Of a DNA stretch of 64,000 nt, positions 17,818 to 25,942 are shown one piece after another. The position numbers and the translations under genes were made by a program. The DNA is from Candidatus Onthoplasma faecipullorum (lineage in GTDB: Bacteria > Bacillota > Clostridia > Christensenellales > UBA1242), in contig DWVI01000004.1 of NCBI GenBank assembly GCA_019120295.1, forward strand, positions 38,201 through 102,200. The letters are read 5' to 3'. The notes under the pieces were generated by a model. It ran no database searches. It was not told the origin of the DNA and saw only the letters and a program-made list of their open reading frames with translations. How positions within the stretch are numbered: the stretch's first letter is position 1; each line of letters opens with the position of its first letter.

Positions 17818-17850
17818 TGTCGCTTCGCTCCACCAGACAAGCACACGCCA
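17791..17850. repeat. Perfect 16-bp hairpin upstream of res
   Basis: TGGCGTGTGCTTGTCT (17791-17806) pairs with AGACAAGCACACGCCA (17835-17850), with a further GTGG/CCAC pairing inside the loop. It is GC-rich in an AT-rich context and lacks a T run, so it is not a standard terminator. It lies about 100 nt upstream of the res start and could be a recombination or regulatory site. Confidence 0.8.
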
Positions 17851-17953
17851 AAATAAAAAATTACTACTTTAAAGAATAGAAACTAACAACTAATTTAAAA
17901 ATATAAAATTAGTAAATAAAAAATATACAAAAATGAAGTAGTTTTAGATATCC

Positions 17954-18057
17954 AGAACAAACAGCAAGAACTGACGAAAGAGATGTCGCAAGGCGCAAGG
18001 CTTATCCATTGCGACATTCTCTTCTTTTTTATGTCAGTTCTTGCTTTTCGTTGTTCT
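17954..18057. repeat. 104-nt imperfect palindrome
   Basis: Nested pairings are AGAACAA (17954-17960)/TTGTTCT (18051-18057), AGCAAGAACTGAC (17963-17975)/GTCAGTTCTTGCT (18033-18045), GAAAGAGA/TTCTCTTC and TGTCGCAA (17984-17991)/TTGCGACA (18009-18016). Together they form one long hairpin. It sits in the 711-nt spacer between res and the sigma-like gene, which contains no convincing coding frame. A structured RNA, a MITE-like remnant or a recombination site are possible. Confidence 0.75.
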
Positions 18058-18145
18058 CCTTTTCTTCGCCTTTTGGCTGGTATGTTCGCATAGTTCTCAC
18101 AACAATTCAAGGAAAATATATATTTTGTTTACAATTTACATTTGA

Positions 18146-18170
18146 ACTAGGTTTTTAACCTAGTCTTTTT
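18146..18170 (+). terminator. Terminator-like hairpin
   Basis: ACTAGGTT (18146-18153)/AACCTAGT (18157-18164) followed by CTTTTT. It would end any transcript that includes the long palindrome, or attenuate transcription into the sigma-like gene. Confidence 0.6.
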
Positions 18171-18402
18171 ATTTGCACAAATATATATTTCTTCTTCCTT
18201 GACTTGTTGTTTATGAGATTACGAACTTATAAAAATATATATATTGATTTTAATTTGCACTAATTTTTGTGCTTATTCGTTGTGTTAGTTATTAAAATTA
18301 TCTGTTTAATATTTTACAGACATTCTATATAAAATTTTAAATATTCAGTCAAACTATGCTCTTTTTGTTTGTGCCAAAAGGCAAATAAAAGGAGTTATAT
18401 AT

Positions 18403-19035
18403 ATGAATGAAGTTAAAAAGAAAGTTAGCATTTTAGAAGATAATGTAGTTATTACATTAGACAATCTTCAAGAATTATCTAAATGCTTTGCAGTAGTTGG
18501 ATTAAAATCTATTAAAAAGTATGCTTTTAGCGGTATGCCAAAAATAGAAAGATTACAAAAGCAACTATATCAAGATATACATTATCATAAAGAGTTAGAT
18601 ACATATTCAGATGCTTATGATTTAGTACAAGAAGCAAGTCTATTTTTATACAAATTTTTAGGACATAGACTTGGTGAGCTATGCAAAAGTTCTAAATCAA
18701 AATCTGGAAATATTGATACAATTAGAACTGCTTGTCTAAGGGTAATACAAACATATTTAAGAAAAGAATTAAAATATTATACCAACACAACTAATGAAGA
18801 AGAATATCTTGAAGTTGTAGATGAAAAACCTATTATAAAGGAAAAAGAAGATTATTCAAAAGTAAAAGAGATAACAAATAAGATAGTTCAAACAGAGTTA
18901 GAAAAACAAATATTATATTATTTCTACAATGGAGTTGCTCCAAAACTTGTTGCTGAATTTTTACAAATTAGTACAGATAAAGTATATAAACGAAGAAGGA
19001 AATTTAGAGCAAGATACAACTCACTATTTGCTTAA
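18403..19035 (+). CDS. Sigma-70-like regulator of the mobile element
   Basis: 210 aa. An N-terminal region with DAYDLVQEASLFLYKFLGHRL resembles sigma region 2. The C-terminal end (ELEKQILYYFYNGVAPKLVA then FLQISTDKVYKRRRKFRARY) is a sigma region 4-type helix-turn-helix. Such short sigma-like proteins are common next to recombinases on Firmicutes elements. ATG 18403 has AAAAGGAG upstream. It lies upstream of the serine recombinase and on the same strand. It could instead be a non-sigma HTH regulator. Confidence 0.65.
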   Translation: MNEVKKKVSILEDNVVITLDNLQELSKCFAVVGLKSIKKYAFSGMPKIERLQKQLYQDIHYHKELDTYSDAYDLVQEASLFLYKFLGHRLGELCKSSKSKSGNIDTIRTACLRVIQTYLRKELKYYTNTTNEEEYLEVVDEKPIIKEKEDYSKVKEITNKIVQTELEKQILYYFYNGVAPKLVAEFLQISTDKVYKRRRKFRARYNSLFA

Positions 19036-19477
19036 TATGTTTAATCCATACAAAAAAAGTATGGATTTTTATTGATTAATTTTAAAATGTGCCTTAACTT
19101 TTAGTTCATTTCGTGGCTATATAATGATAAGTCTTATCAAGTGTGAGCATAAAGTTTGCAAAAACTACCGCAAAAAACATATTTGTTCACTAAAAGTACG
19201 CATAAACTACCTATAAATTCCATGGTAATTCGTAAAACTTTATGATATTATCTCAGCATTAAATTTAATAAATGAGATCGTAGCGTGTGCTTGTCTTGAA
19301 ACAAGTGAATAGTCTTTCGAGTGCGAAGTATAAACGAAAACTCACAATAGTCAAAGGTAAAGTGTATTGTTCCACAACCTTTGACAATTGTATGAAAATT
19401 TTAAGATTAAAGCAAACATTCGTTTCCGTTTGTTTCGCCCTTGTCGAAAGACAAACTAAAAATAAAAGGAGTAAAAA
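19036..19477. other. 442-nt spacer with repeat and hairpins before the recombinase
   Basis: Contains a GATAAG-T-CTTATC palindrome (19128-19140), direct repeat copy B, a TCAAAGGT/ACCTTTGA hairpin (about 19351-19386) and a TTGTC/GACAA hairpin just before the recombinase ribosome binding site. The open frame at 19287-19481 looks like chance. Recombinase attachment sites could lie here but cannot be defined from one sequence. Confidence 0.5.
19271..19308 (+). repeat. Direct repeat, copy B
   Basis: Starts AATGAGATCGTAGCGTGTGC and continues TTGTCTTGAAACAAGTG. It is homologous to copy A at 17781 but lacks the complementary right arm, so it does not form the 16-bp hairpin. It lies about 170 nt upstream of the serine recombinase. 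Confidence 0.8.
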
Positions 19478-21109
19478 ATGAAAACAGCAGTAATATATGC
19501 CCGTTATAGTTCAGATAGTCAATCTGAGCAAAGTATTGAAGGTCAAATTCGTGTTTGCAAGGATTATGCCGAAAAGAATGATATCATTGTAATTGACACC
19601 TACATAGATAGAGCAATGACTGGAACAAATGATAATAGGGTTGCTTTTCAAAAAATGTTAAAAGATAGTTCTAATCATCAATTTTCAGTTGTGCTTGTTT
19701 ACAAATTAGATAGATTTAGTAGGAACAAATACGAAAGTGTTATCCATAAGAAAACATTAAAAGACAATGGAGTGAGTCTTATATCTTGTATGGAAAACAT
19801 ACCAAACACACCAGAAGGTACACTTATGGAAACACTACTTGAAGGCTTTAATCAATATTTCAGTGAAGAACTTACACAAAAAGTAAATCGTGGACTAAGA
19901 GAGAGTTGGCTTAAAGGCAACGCAACTGGAGGCAAAAAAGTTTTTGGATATGACATCATAGACAAAAAGTATGTAATAAACGAATATGAAAAAAACATTG
20001 TCATTCGAGTATTCAGATTATATGCCGATGGTTATAGAGCAAGAGTTATAGCAGAACAACTTAATGAACTAGGTTATCATAGAATAAATGGTAAAAAGTT
20101 TGATGAAAAGTATGTATTATGGATACTTAACAATTCGAGATATACAGGTATAGTAGAACATCACGGAATAAAGTATGATAAAATCTTTCCACGAATAATT
20201 GATGATGACCTTTGGAATAAAGTGAATAAAATAAATGAAGAAAACAAAATTGCACCTAGTAGAAAAAAAGAGATTTATGACTATATTCTCTCTGGCAAAC
20301 TTATATGCGGAGAATGCAAACATAAAATGTATGGCGAAAGTGGCACAAGTCATACAAAAGATATCCATTATTACTATGTTTGCGGCTCACGAAGAAAAAA
20401 GTTAGGTCCTTGTAATATGAAATCAGTTAAAAAGCAAGAACTTGAAGATCTTGTTATGCAAGCAATAACTAAAGCACTTAACAGCGAAGAAAACATACAG
20501 TTTTTAACTGATAAAATTTTTGAATATCATAAACAAAATGCAAATGATAATTCAAACTTGAAACTACTAGAACAAAGAGAAAAGGAAATAAATAAATCTT
20601 GTCAAAATATGATTAAAGCGATTGAACAAGGGATAATAACAGAGATGACAAAAAGTCGTTTGAGTGAACTTGAAACAGAACTTGAACAAATAAAAATTGA
20701 AATCACAAAAGAAAAACATAAAAACAATTTGCTTTTAACAAAGGAAGATATTGACCAATTTTTACGAAAGCAAGTGTTTGAAGATACAAGCGACATTAAA
20801 ATACGAAAACTCTTAGTCAATACATTTGTTAGAGCAATCTATTTATATAATGATGCAGTAGTTGTATTGTTTAACTATACAAATAATCCAACGCCACCAA
20901 AATTTACACTTGAAGAAAACATTGAAACGGAAAAGCAGATTAATTCTGCTTTATCTAATCCTCAAAGTTCGTGCATATTACCCCAATCCGCACCACATAA
21001 AAATAATTATTTACTAAATAATAAACATTTATTAAAAAATAATTATAAAAATAAAATATTCTCTAACCACAAATTAGTTATTATAATTTTTATAAAAAAA
21101 CTGAAATAA
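19478..21109 (+). CDS. Large serine recombinase
   Basis: Site-specific integrase/excisionase of the resolvase superfamily. The N-terminal catalytic domain begins MKTAVIYARYSSDSQSEQSI with nucleophile S11 in the YxRxS motif, and LDRFSRN follows. It continues with a recombinase domain (about residues 160-270), a zinc ribbon with ICGEC and CGSRRKKLGPCN, and a coiled coil (about 365-420). Length 543 matches TnpX/TndX-type enzymes. ATG 19478 has AAAAGGAG. The last about 50 residues (Asn/Lys-rich, then a hydrophobic end) look atypical and may be read-through coding. It marks the right part of the accessory island next to dnaN. Confidence 0.92.
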   Translation: MKTAVIYARYSSDSQSEQSIEGQIRVCKDYAEKNDIIVIDTYIDRAMTGTNDNRVAFQKMLKDSSNHQFSVVLVYKLDRFSRNKYESVIHKKTLKDNGVSLISCMENIPNTPEGTLMETLLEGFNQYFSEELTQKVNRGLRESWLKGNATGGKKVFGYDIIDKKYVINEYEKNIVIRVFRLYADGYRARVIAEQLNELGYHRINGKKFDEKYVLWILNNSRYTGIVEHHGIKYDKIFPRIIDDDLWNKVNKINEENKIAPSRKKEIYDYILSGKLICGECKHKMYGESGTSHTKDIHYYYVCGSRRKKLGPCNMKSVKKQELEDLVMQAITKALNSEENIQFLTDKIFEYHKQNANDNSNLKLLEQREKEINKSCQNMIKAIEQGIITEMTKSRLSELETELEQIKIEITKEKHKNNLLLTKEDIDQFLRKQVFEDTSDIKIRKLLVNTFVRAIYLYNDAVVVLFNYTNNPTPPKFTLEENIETEKQINSALSNPQSSCILPQSAPHKNNYLLNNKHLLKNNYKNKIFSNHKLVIIIFIKKLK

Positions 21110-21130
21110 TTAAAATATTTCAGCCTTTTT
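21101..21130 (+). terminator. Terminator at the recombinase 3' end
   Basis: CTGAAATA (21101-21108)/TATTTCAG (21116-21123) followed by CCTTTTTT. It overlaps the recombinase stop codon. Confidence 0.75.
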
Positions 21131-21280
21131 TAATATTAAAAACATCTATAAAATAGTATTTTTAACGAATTTTTTATTGTTAAAAATTTTTTTATTTATT
21201 TAATATAATAAATATATAATATTAAAATAAATTTAATATTTTTATTTAATAAAATATTTTTTATTAAAAATCATTTAAAT

Positions 21281-22378
21281 TTATCTAGCCTTAACTGGTA
21301 AAATTAAAAATACAAAATCGTTTCCTTCAGTTGGAGTGATAGTGCAAGGAAGAATTGGACTATTAAAGTTGATTTTTACGTATGGATTATCAATCACACG
21401 CAAACAGTCCGTAAAATACTTAGAATTAAACGAAATGGTTAAGTCATTTCCTTTAACTCCAACAGTTATATTTTCCTTAGTGTTACCAATTTCAGAATTG
21501 GAAGTGAGCATTAAATTTTTCTCTTTAATGTCAAATTTAACAAGGTTATTTTTATCCATTTTACTTAGCACACTAGCACGGTCAATAGCATCTTCAAGTT
21601 GTTCTTTATTGATAGTAACAACAGTTGAAAAATCTTTTGGAACAATTTGCCTATAATTGATAAATTGACCTTCTATCAAGCGGTTTATAACAATAGTATC
21701 CCCTAAATCAACCATGATGTTGTTTGAATGCACATAAACTTTAATTGAGTTTTCACCGTCCATCATTTTCACAATTTCATACATATTTTTTCCAGGAACA
21801 ATAAGTTTGAAATCGTTTGTGCTAGAAACTAATGTTTTATTTGAAATACTTAGCCTACAACCATCGAGTGCAACTGCTCTAATGTTGTTAGCGTTTGTTT
21901 CAATTAAAATACCCTTTAAAATTGGCCTGCTATCGTCCTGTGCAACAGCATAAAAAACATTATTTATAAGTTTTTTGAAATCTTCCTTTTCAATTTCAAA
22001 ATATGAATCTTTGCTAAGTTCTCTAATTTGTGGAAATTCACTGATTTCCATACATTGCAAAACACCTTCACTATCAGTGTAAGCAATTCTTAATTGATTT
22101 TTTTCATTTAGTTCACATTCAATTTGTTCGTTTGTAAGTTTACGTATGTACTCTCCAAACAATCTACCAGGAACAACAGTTTCACCATCGCTTTCAATTT
22201 CAGCGCGTATTGTTTTTTCAATACTCATTTCTAAATCGGTTGCAGAAAGAATAAGCCTATCATCTTTTGCCACCATTTTAACGCCTTCTAAAATTTGCGA
22301 AGTGGTTTTATTTGAAATTGCTTTGCTCACAACAGATATAGCTTCACTTAACTCTAAACCATCACATCTAAATTTCAT
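21281..22378 (-). CDS. dnaN: DNA polymerase III beta sliding clamp
   Basis: Ring-shaped processivity clamp. It begins MKFRCDGLELSEAISVVSKA, has three repeated clamp folds and ends FLILPVKAR, the usual C-terminus (PVR-like). 365 aa is standard. AAAGGG precedes ATG 22378. It is transcribed away from dnaA, unlike the canonical co-directional dnaA-dnaN order, and has its own promoter at 22425-22453. Confidence 0.97.
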   Translation of the reverse strand: MKFRCDGLELSEAISVVSKAISNKTTSQILEGVKMVAKDDRLILSATDLEMSIEKTIRAEIESDGETVVPGRLFGEYIRKLTNEQIECELNEKNQLRIAYTDSEGVLQCMEISEFPQIRELSKDSYFEIEKEDFKKLINNVFYAVAQDDSRPILKGILIETNANNIRAVALDGCRLSISNKTLVSSTNDFKLIVPGKNMYEIVKMMDGENSIKVYVHSNNIMVDLGDTIVINRLIEGQFINYRQIVPKDFSTVVTINKEQLEDAIDRASVLSKMDKNNLVKFDIKEKNLMLTSNSEIGNTKENITVGVKGNDLTISFNSKYFTDCLRVIDNPYVKINFNSPILPCTITPTEGNDFVFLILPVKAR

Positions 22379-22424
22379 AATTCAACCCTTTTAGTAAAAT
22401 GTTCCCCCTAGCATTTACGTAAGT

Positions 22425-22453
22425 ATACTACCACCCCAAAATTTATATGTCAA
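22425..22453 (-). promoter_or_regulatory. Promoter of dnaN
   Basis: On the minus strand, TTGACA (22448-22453), a 17-nt spacer and TAGTAT (22425-22430). Confidence 0.6.
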
Positions 22454-22654
22454 ACAAAAATGTCAATTTTTGAAAAATTTTAAAAAACTTTTGGCTAAAA
22501 TTTTCTCTTTATATAATATATCAAATAAACTTAAAAAATATAATTTATAAATTGCTTGAAATCAACTATATTATAGGCAATTTGGTGCATTACGCGTGCG
22601 CTTATTTTTTATTAAATTTTTTTAGTTTTTGATAGTGATTTTTTTATTAAAAAC

Positions 22655-22817
22655 TGTGGATTTGTGGATAACTTTTGAATTTACAATATATGGTGGTGAT
22701 TAAGACATATTTCGACAATTTTAGCACTATTTTTTTCCACAATTAAGGTGCATATCTATGTTGATTAAGATGTTGATAAATGCTTTTACCATGTGGAAAA
22801 CTATAAAAATCTCGACA
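22655..22817. promoter_or_regulatory. DnaA-box and Spo0A-box region between dnaN and dnaA
   Basis: In the 650-nt dnaN-dnaA spacer, TGTGGATAA at 22663-22671 is a perfect DnaA box. TTTTCCACA at 22733-22741 and TGTGGAAAA at 22792-22800 have one mismatch each, and TGTGGATTT at 22655 has two. TTCGACA at 22711-22717 matches the Spo0A box, and CTCGACA at 22811 has one mismatch. Autoregulation of dnaA or a secondary origin element is likely. Confidence 0.65.
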
Positions 22818-22981
22818 AATTTACCTAATAAACCAACTTAACAAACGGTAAAAAATTATAAAAGTATCAAAATATAGTTGACAACTAAAAAAAACATCAA
22901 ATTTTACAAATTAAAAAAAACAAAGCCGACTTTAATCAAACAATTTGAAAATTAGACAATTTTTTTATTATACAATCTGCC

Positions 22982-23010
22982 TTGACTTTTTTATACAATT
23001 ATTATATAAT
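22982..23010 (+). promoter_or_regulatory. Promoter of dnaA
   Basis: TTGACT (22982-22987), a 17-nt spacer and TATAAT (23005-23010). The predicted 5' leader is only about 12 nt and contains AGGAG. Confidence 0.75.
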
Positions 23011-23028
23011 AAAAGCAGGAGTTGAGAT

Positions 23029-24378
23029 ATGTTTTTACTTGACCAATGGAAAAAAGTTTTAAACAAACTCGAAAACGAATTGACGGCTGTAAATTTTGAT
23101 TTATGGGTAAACACACTTACACCTATTCAGTATGCAAACGACGAATTGATACTAATGGCACCAAGTGTAACAGCAAAAAACCAAGTTAATCAACCAGCAA
23201 TACTAGATAAAATAACAAAGTGCGTTCACGCTGAATTTACACCATACACATTCGTTAGAGTTACAGAAGCACAGGAATATCAAGAGAGTATTAGGCGTCA
23301 GGAAACAGAAATAGACCGAATTATGCAGGAAACGCCAAACTTAAAATCAAAGTTTAATAAAAAATACACTTTTGAAAACTTTGTGGTAGGAAAATCAAAT
23401 CAGGTTGTATGTGCAGCAATGCAAAGCGTTGCAGAACACCCAAGCCAAAAATTCAATCCGCTATTTATTTATGGTGGTGTTGGACTTGGTAAAACCCACC
23501 TGCTTCACGCTGTTGGCAACTATTTAAACGAACACAGGCCAGATTTAAACGTTTTATATGTAACCTGTGAAAAGTTTACCAACGATTATGTTGATAGTAT
23601 TAGAAACGGAAAAGAAAAATCAAATCTCGATTTTAGAGATAAGTATCGTAGCGTAGATGTTCTAATGATTGACGACATTCAATTTATTAGCAACAAAATG
23701 GGAATTCAAGAAGAATTCTTCCACACATTCAATGATTTATATCAAAACAATAAACAAATAATTATTGCTTCCGATCGTTCACCAAAAGAAATGAGCGCAC
23801 TTGAAGAAAGACTTAGAAGTAGATTTTCTAGCGGACTTATTCAAGACATTCAAGAACCAGATTATGAAACAAAGGTTGCAATTTTAAATAAAAAGTGTAG
23901 CCAAGAAGGATATTTGGTTGATAAAGACGTAATTGATTTTATTGCACAAAAAACTGGAACCAACATTCGTGAAATGGAAGGAATTTTATCAAAGGTAGTG
24001 TTTTATGCTAGCCTTCAAAATAAAACTCACGCGTCTATGGAAGATGCTCACGAAGCCTTAAAAGATTATGGTGAAACTGAAAAAACAAATCTCGATGCTG
24101 AAAAAATATTAAACACAGTTTGCGATTTCTTCAAAGTTACGAAAGAAGACTTAATTGGTAAAAAGAAAAATAAAGAGATTGTTGAACCACGTCAATTGTG
24201 TATATACTTGATAAACGACATGTTAAACATTCCACTAACAGCAATCGGAGCAATGTTTGGTGGTAGAGACCACACAACAATAATGCATGCTCGTGATAAA
24301 ATTAGCAATCAAGTTAAAGTTAACCCACATATTAGAACTTTGGTGAACGATATCAGAAGTCAATTATTAAAATATTAA
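23029..24378 (+). CDS. dnaA: Chromosomal replication initiator DnaA
   Basis: AAA+ ATPase that binds DnaA boxes and opens oriC. Domain I covers about residues 1-80, with a short linker to 110. Walker A is GGVGLGKT (149-156) and Walker B is VLMIDDIQF. The domain IV DNA-binding signature GGRDHTTIMH lies near residues 411-420. 449 aa is normal. AGGAG precedes ATG 23029. It is alone in its operon and closed by a terminator, with dnaN divergent and recF convergent. Confidence 0.98.
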   Translation: MFLLDQWKKVLNKLENELTAVNFDLWVNTLTPIQYANDELILMAPSVTAKNQVNQPAILDKITKCVHAEFTPYTFVRVTEAQEYQESIRRQETEIDRIMQETPNLKSKFNKKYTFENFVVGKSNQVVCAAMQSVAEHPSQKFNPLFIYGGVGLGKTHLLHAVGNYLNEHRPDLNVLYVTCEKFTNDYVDSIRNGKEKSNLDFRDKYRSVDVLMIDDIQFISNKMGIQEEFFHTFNDLYQNNKQIIIASDRSPKEMSALEERLRSRFSSGLIQDIQEPDYETKVAILNKKCSQEGYLVDKDVIDFIAQKTGTNIREMEGILSKVVFYASLQNKTHASMEDAHEALKDYGETEKTNLDAEKILNTVCDFFKVTKEDLIGKKKNKEIVEPRQLCIYLINDMLNIPLTAIGAMFGGRDHTTIMHARDKISNQVKVNPHIRTLVNDIRSQLLKY

Positions 24379-24385
24379 AAAATCG

Positions 24386-24413
24386 CCACATAGTTTTATC
24401 TATGTGGTTTTTA
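24386..24413 (+). terminator. Terminator of dnaA
   Basis: CCACATAG (24386-24393)/CTATGTGG (24400-24407) followed by TTTTTATTT. Confidence 0.88.
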
Positions 24414-24442
24414 TTTATATAAAACAAAAATTTAATAAAAAA

Positions 24443-24474
24443 TAAAAAAATCAACGCATATTGCGTGATTTTTT
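24443..24474. terminator. Bidirectional terminator, ends recF
   Basis: ACGCA/TGCGT stem (24454-24465) flanked by an A run (24444-24450) and a T run (24469-24474). It can serve recF on the minus strand. Confidence 0.75.
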
Positions 24475-24512
24475 ATGTTTTTTGACATGTTTTAGTTAAA
24501 ATTTTAAAATTT

Positions 24513-25598
24513 TTAATTATCATTTGTTACAACTCTACCATTTTTAATTTTAATTTCATTGTATTCAAAATTTAATTTAGGAATAGATGTGCACGTTATT
24601 AATGTTTGATAATTTTTTGTTAACTCTAACATTTTATTTTGCCTTGAATAATCTAATTCACTTAACACATCGTCTAGCAACAATATAGGATACTCTCCAA
24701 TTTGATTTTTTATAACTTCCATCAGCGCTAGTTTTACAACTAATGCAACTGTTCTTTGTTGACCTTGACTAGCATAATATTTACAGTCAAGTCCATTTAT
24801 TTTAAAAATTATATCATCACGATGCGGACCAAAACAAGTGTAACCCAATTCTATTTCTTTATCAATATTCTTTTCAAACAAATCATTTAATTGTTCTTTA
24901 ATTGATTTGTTTTCAGTGTTAAAACTATAAAAAATTTCTAAATTTTCCGTTTCCGTTATAGTTTTATGAATGTTTTTTGCAATATTTTTTAAATTTTCAA
25001 TAAATTTTACTCGTTTTATTATAATTTGTTCAGCAGTATCAATTAGTTGTGGAGTAAATAATTTTAACTCTTCAAGTTTGGTTTCCCTGCTTGCATTTGT
25101 TTTAAGTATAGTATTACGTTGTTTTAAAATTTTATCATATTTAATAATATCATATAAATAAGTTTTATCAAATTGACTAATCGAAACATCTAAAAATGTT
25201 CGTCTATCTTCCGGAACTTCTTTAATAAGTTTTAATTCGTCCGGGCTGAAATAAACAACTGAAAGTATACCCACGAGTTCGGCAAGTTTTAAAATGTTTA
25301 AATTATTCACTCTAATAGATTTTTTATTTGCTCTATCAAGTAACATTTGAATTGTTTTATTTCCTTCGCGAGTTGTAAAATTTATTTCAACGCGCGCAAT
25401 GTTTGAATCAAATTTTATTATTTGTTTGTCTTTACTGTTTTTGGGGCTTTTTCCAACACTTAACAAATAAATGCTTTCAAGTAAATTTGTTTTACCTTGC
25501 GCATTTTTTCCAACAATGAAATTGATACCATCTTCTAAAGACACACTTGCATTTTCGTAGTTTCTAAAATTATTAAGATTTATCGTGTTAATTTTCAT
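24513..25598 (-). CDS. recF: DNA repair and replication protein RecF
   Basis: SMC-like ATPase that helps load RecA at gaps. It begins MKINTINLNNFRNYENASV, Walker A is GKNAQGKTN (about residues 30-38), the ABC signature is YASQGQQRTVALVVKLA and Walker B is LLLDDVLSELD. 361 aa is standard. No Shine-Dalgarno is visible, and the promoter at 25606-25634 would start transcription at the ATG, so the mRNA is probably leaderless. Confidence 0.96.
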   Translation of the reverse strand: MKINTINLNNFRNYENASVSLEDGINFIVGKNAQGKTNLLESIYLLSVGKSPKNSKDKQIIKFDSNIARVEINFTTREGNKTIQMLLDRANKKSIRVNNLNILKLAELVGILSVVYFSPDELKLIKEVPEDRRTFLDVSISQFDKTYLYDIIKYDKILKQRNTILKTNASRETKLEELKLFTPQLIDTAEQIIIKRVKFIENLKNIAKNIHKTITETENLEIFYSFNTENKSIKEQLNDLFEKNIDKEIELGYTCFGPHRDDIIFKINGLDCKYYASQGQQRTVALVVKLALMEVIKNQIGEYPILLLDDVLSELDYSRQNKMLELTKNYQTLITCTSIPKLNFEYNEIKIKNGRVVTNDN

Positions 25599-25605
25599 TT
25601 ACTAT

Positions 25606-25634
25606 ATTTTAGTTTAAAATTTTTGTTATGTCAA
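25606..25634 (-). promoter_or_regulatory. Promoter of recF, leaderless arrangement
   Basis: On the minus strand, TTGACA (25629-25634), a 17-nt spacer and TAAAAT (25606-25611), with only 7 nt to the recF ATG. Confidence 0.65.
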
Positions 25635-25741
25635 TCATGTGTATATCAAAAATTTTTCAAAACTTAAAAATTTAACACTAAATTTTAATAAATAATTAGT
25701 TTTAAACACTAGTTTAACAAAATTTTAAAACTTTTTATTAT

Positions 25742-25838
25742 TATATAATATATATACCTTATATAATATATATAAATATATATACCTTATATAATATATA
25801 TAAATATATATACCTATTATATATAATATATAAATATA
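25742..25838. repeat. AT-only tandem repeat, 28-nt period, about 3 copies
   Basis: The anchor ACCTTAT or ACCTAT recurs with CC at 25757, 25785 and 25813, exactly 28 nt apart, within TATA-rich near-palindromic DNA. It fills much of the 342-nt spacer between recF and rsmG. Too short and AT-rich to be CRISPR. Confidence 0.85.
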
Positions 25839-25911
25839 AAAAATGAATAAGTTTTTAAACTAAAATTTTTAACAGAAAAATATCAATATATTTTACGTGG
25901 TAGTTAAAAAA

Positions 25912-25942
25912 CAAAAAAAACAAATCATCTTAAGATTTGTTT
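25912..25942 (-). terminator. Terminator of rsmG
   Basis: AAACAAATC (25918-25926)/GATTTGTTT (25934-25942), followed on the minus strand by a long T run. Confidence 0.8.

Noticed and set aside
17895-18110. 71-aa minus-strand open frame over the long palindrome
   Set aside because: No ribosome binding site, unusual composition, and the region is explained by nested inverted repeats.
19287-19481. 64-aa plus-strand open frame upstream of the serine recombinase
   Set aside because: It overlaps the direct repeat and hairpins, overlaps the recombinase start, and has no ribosome binding site or protein-like composition.
25742-25838. CRISPR array
   Set aside because: Three AT-only units with no distinct spacers and no cas genes; it is a simple tandem repeat.
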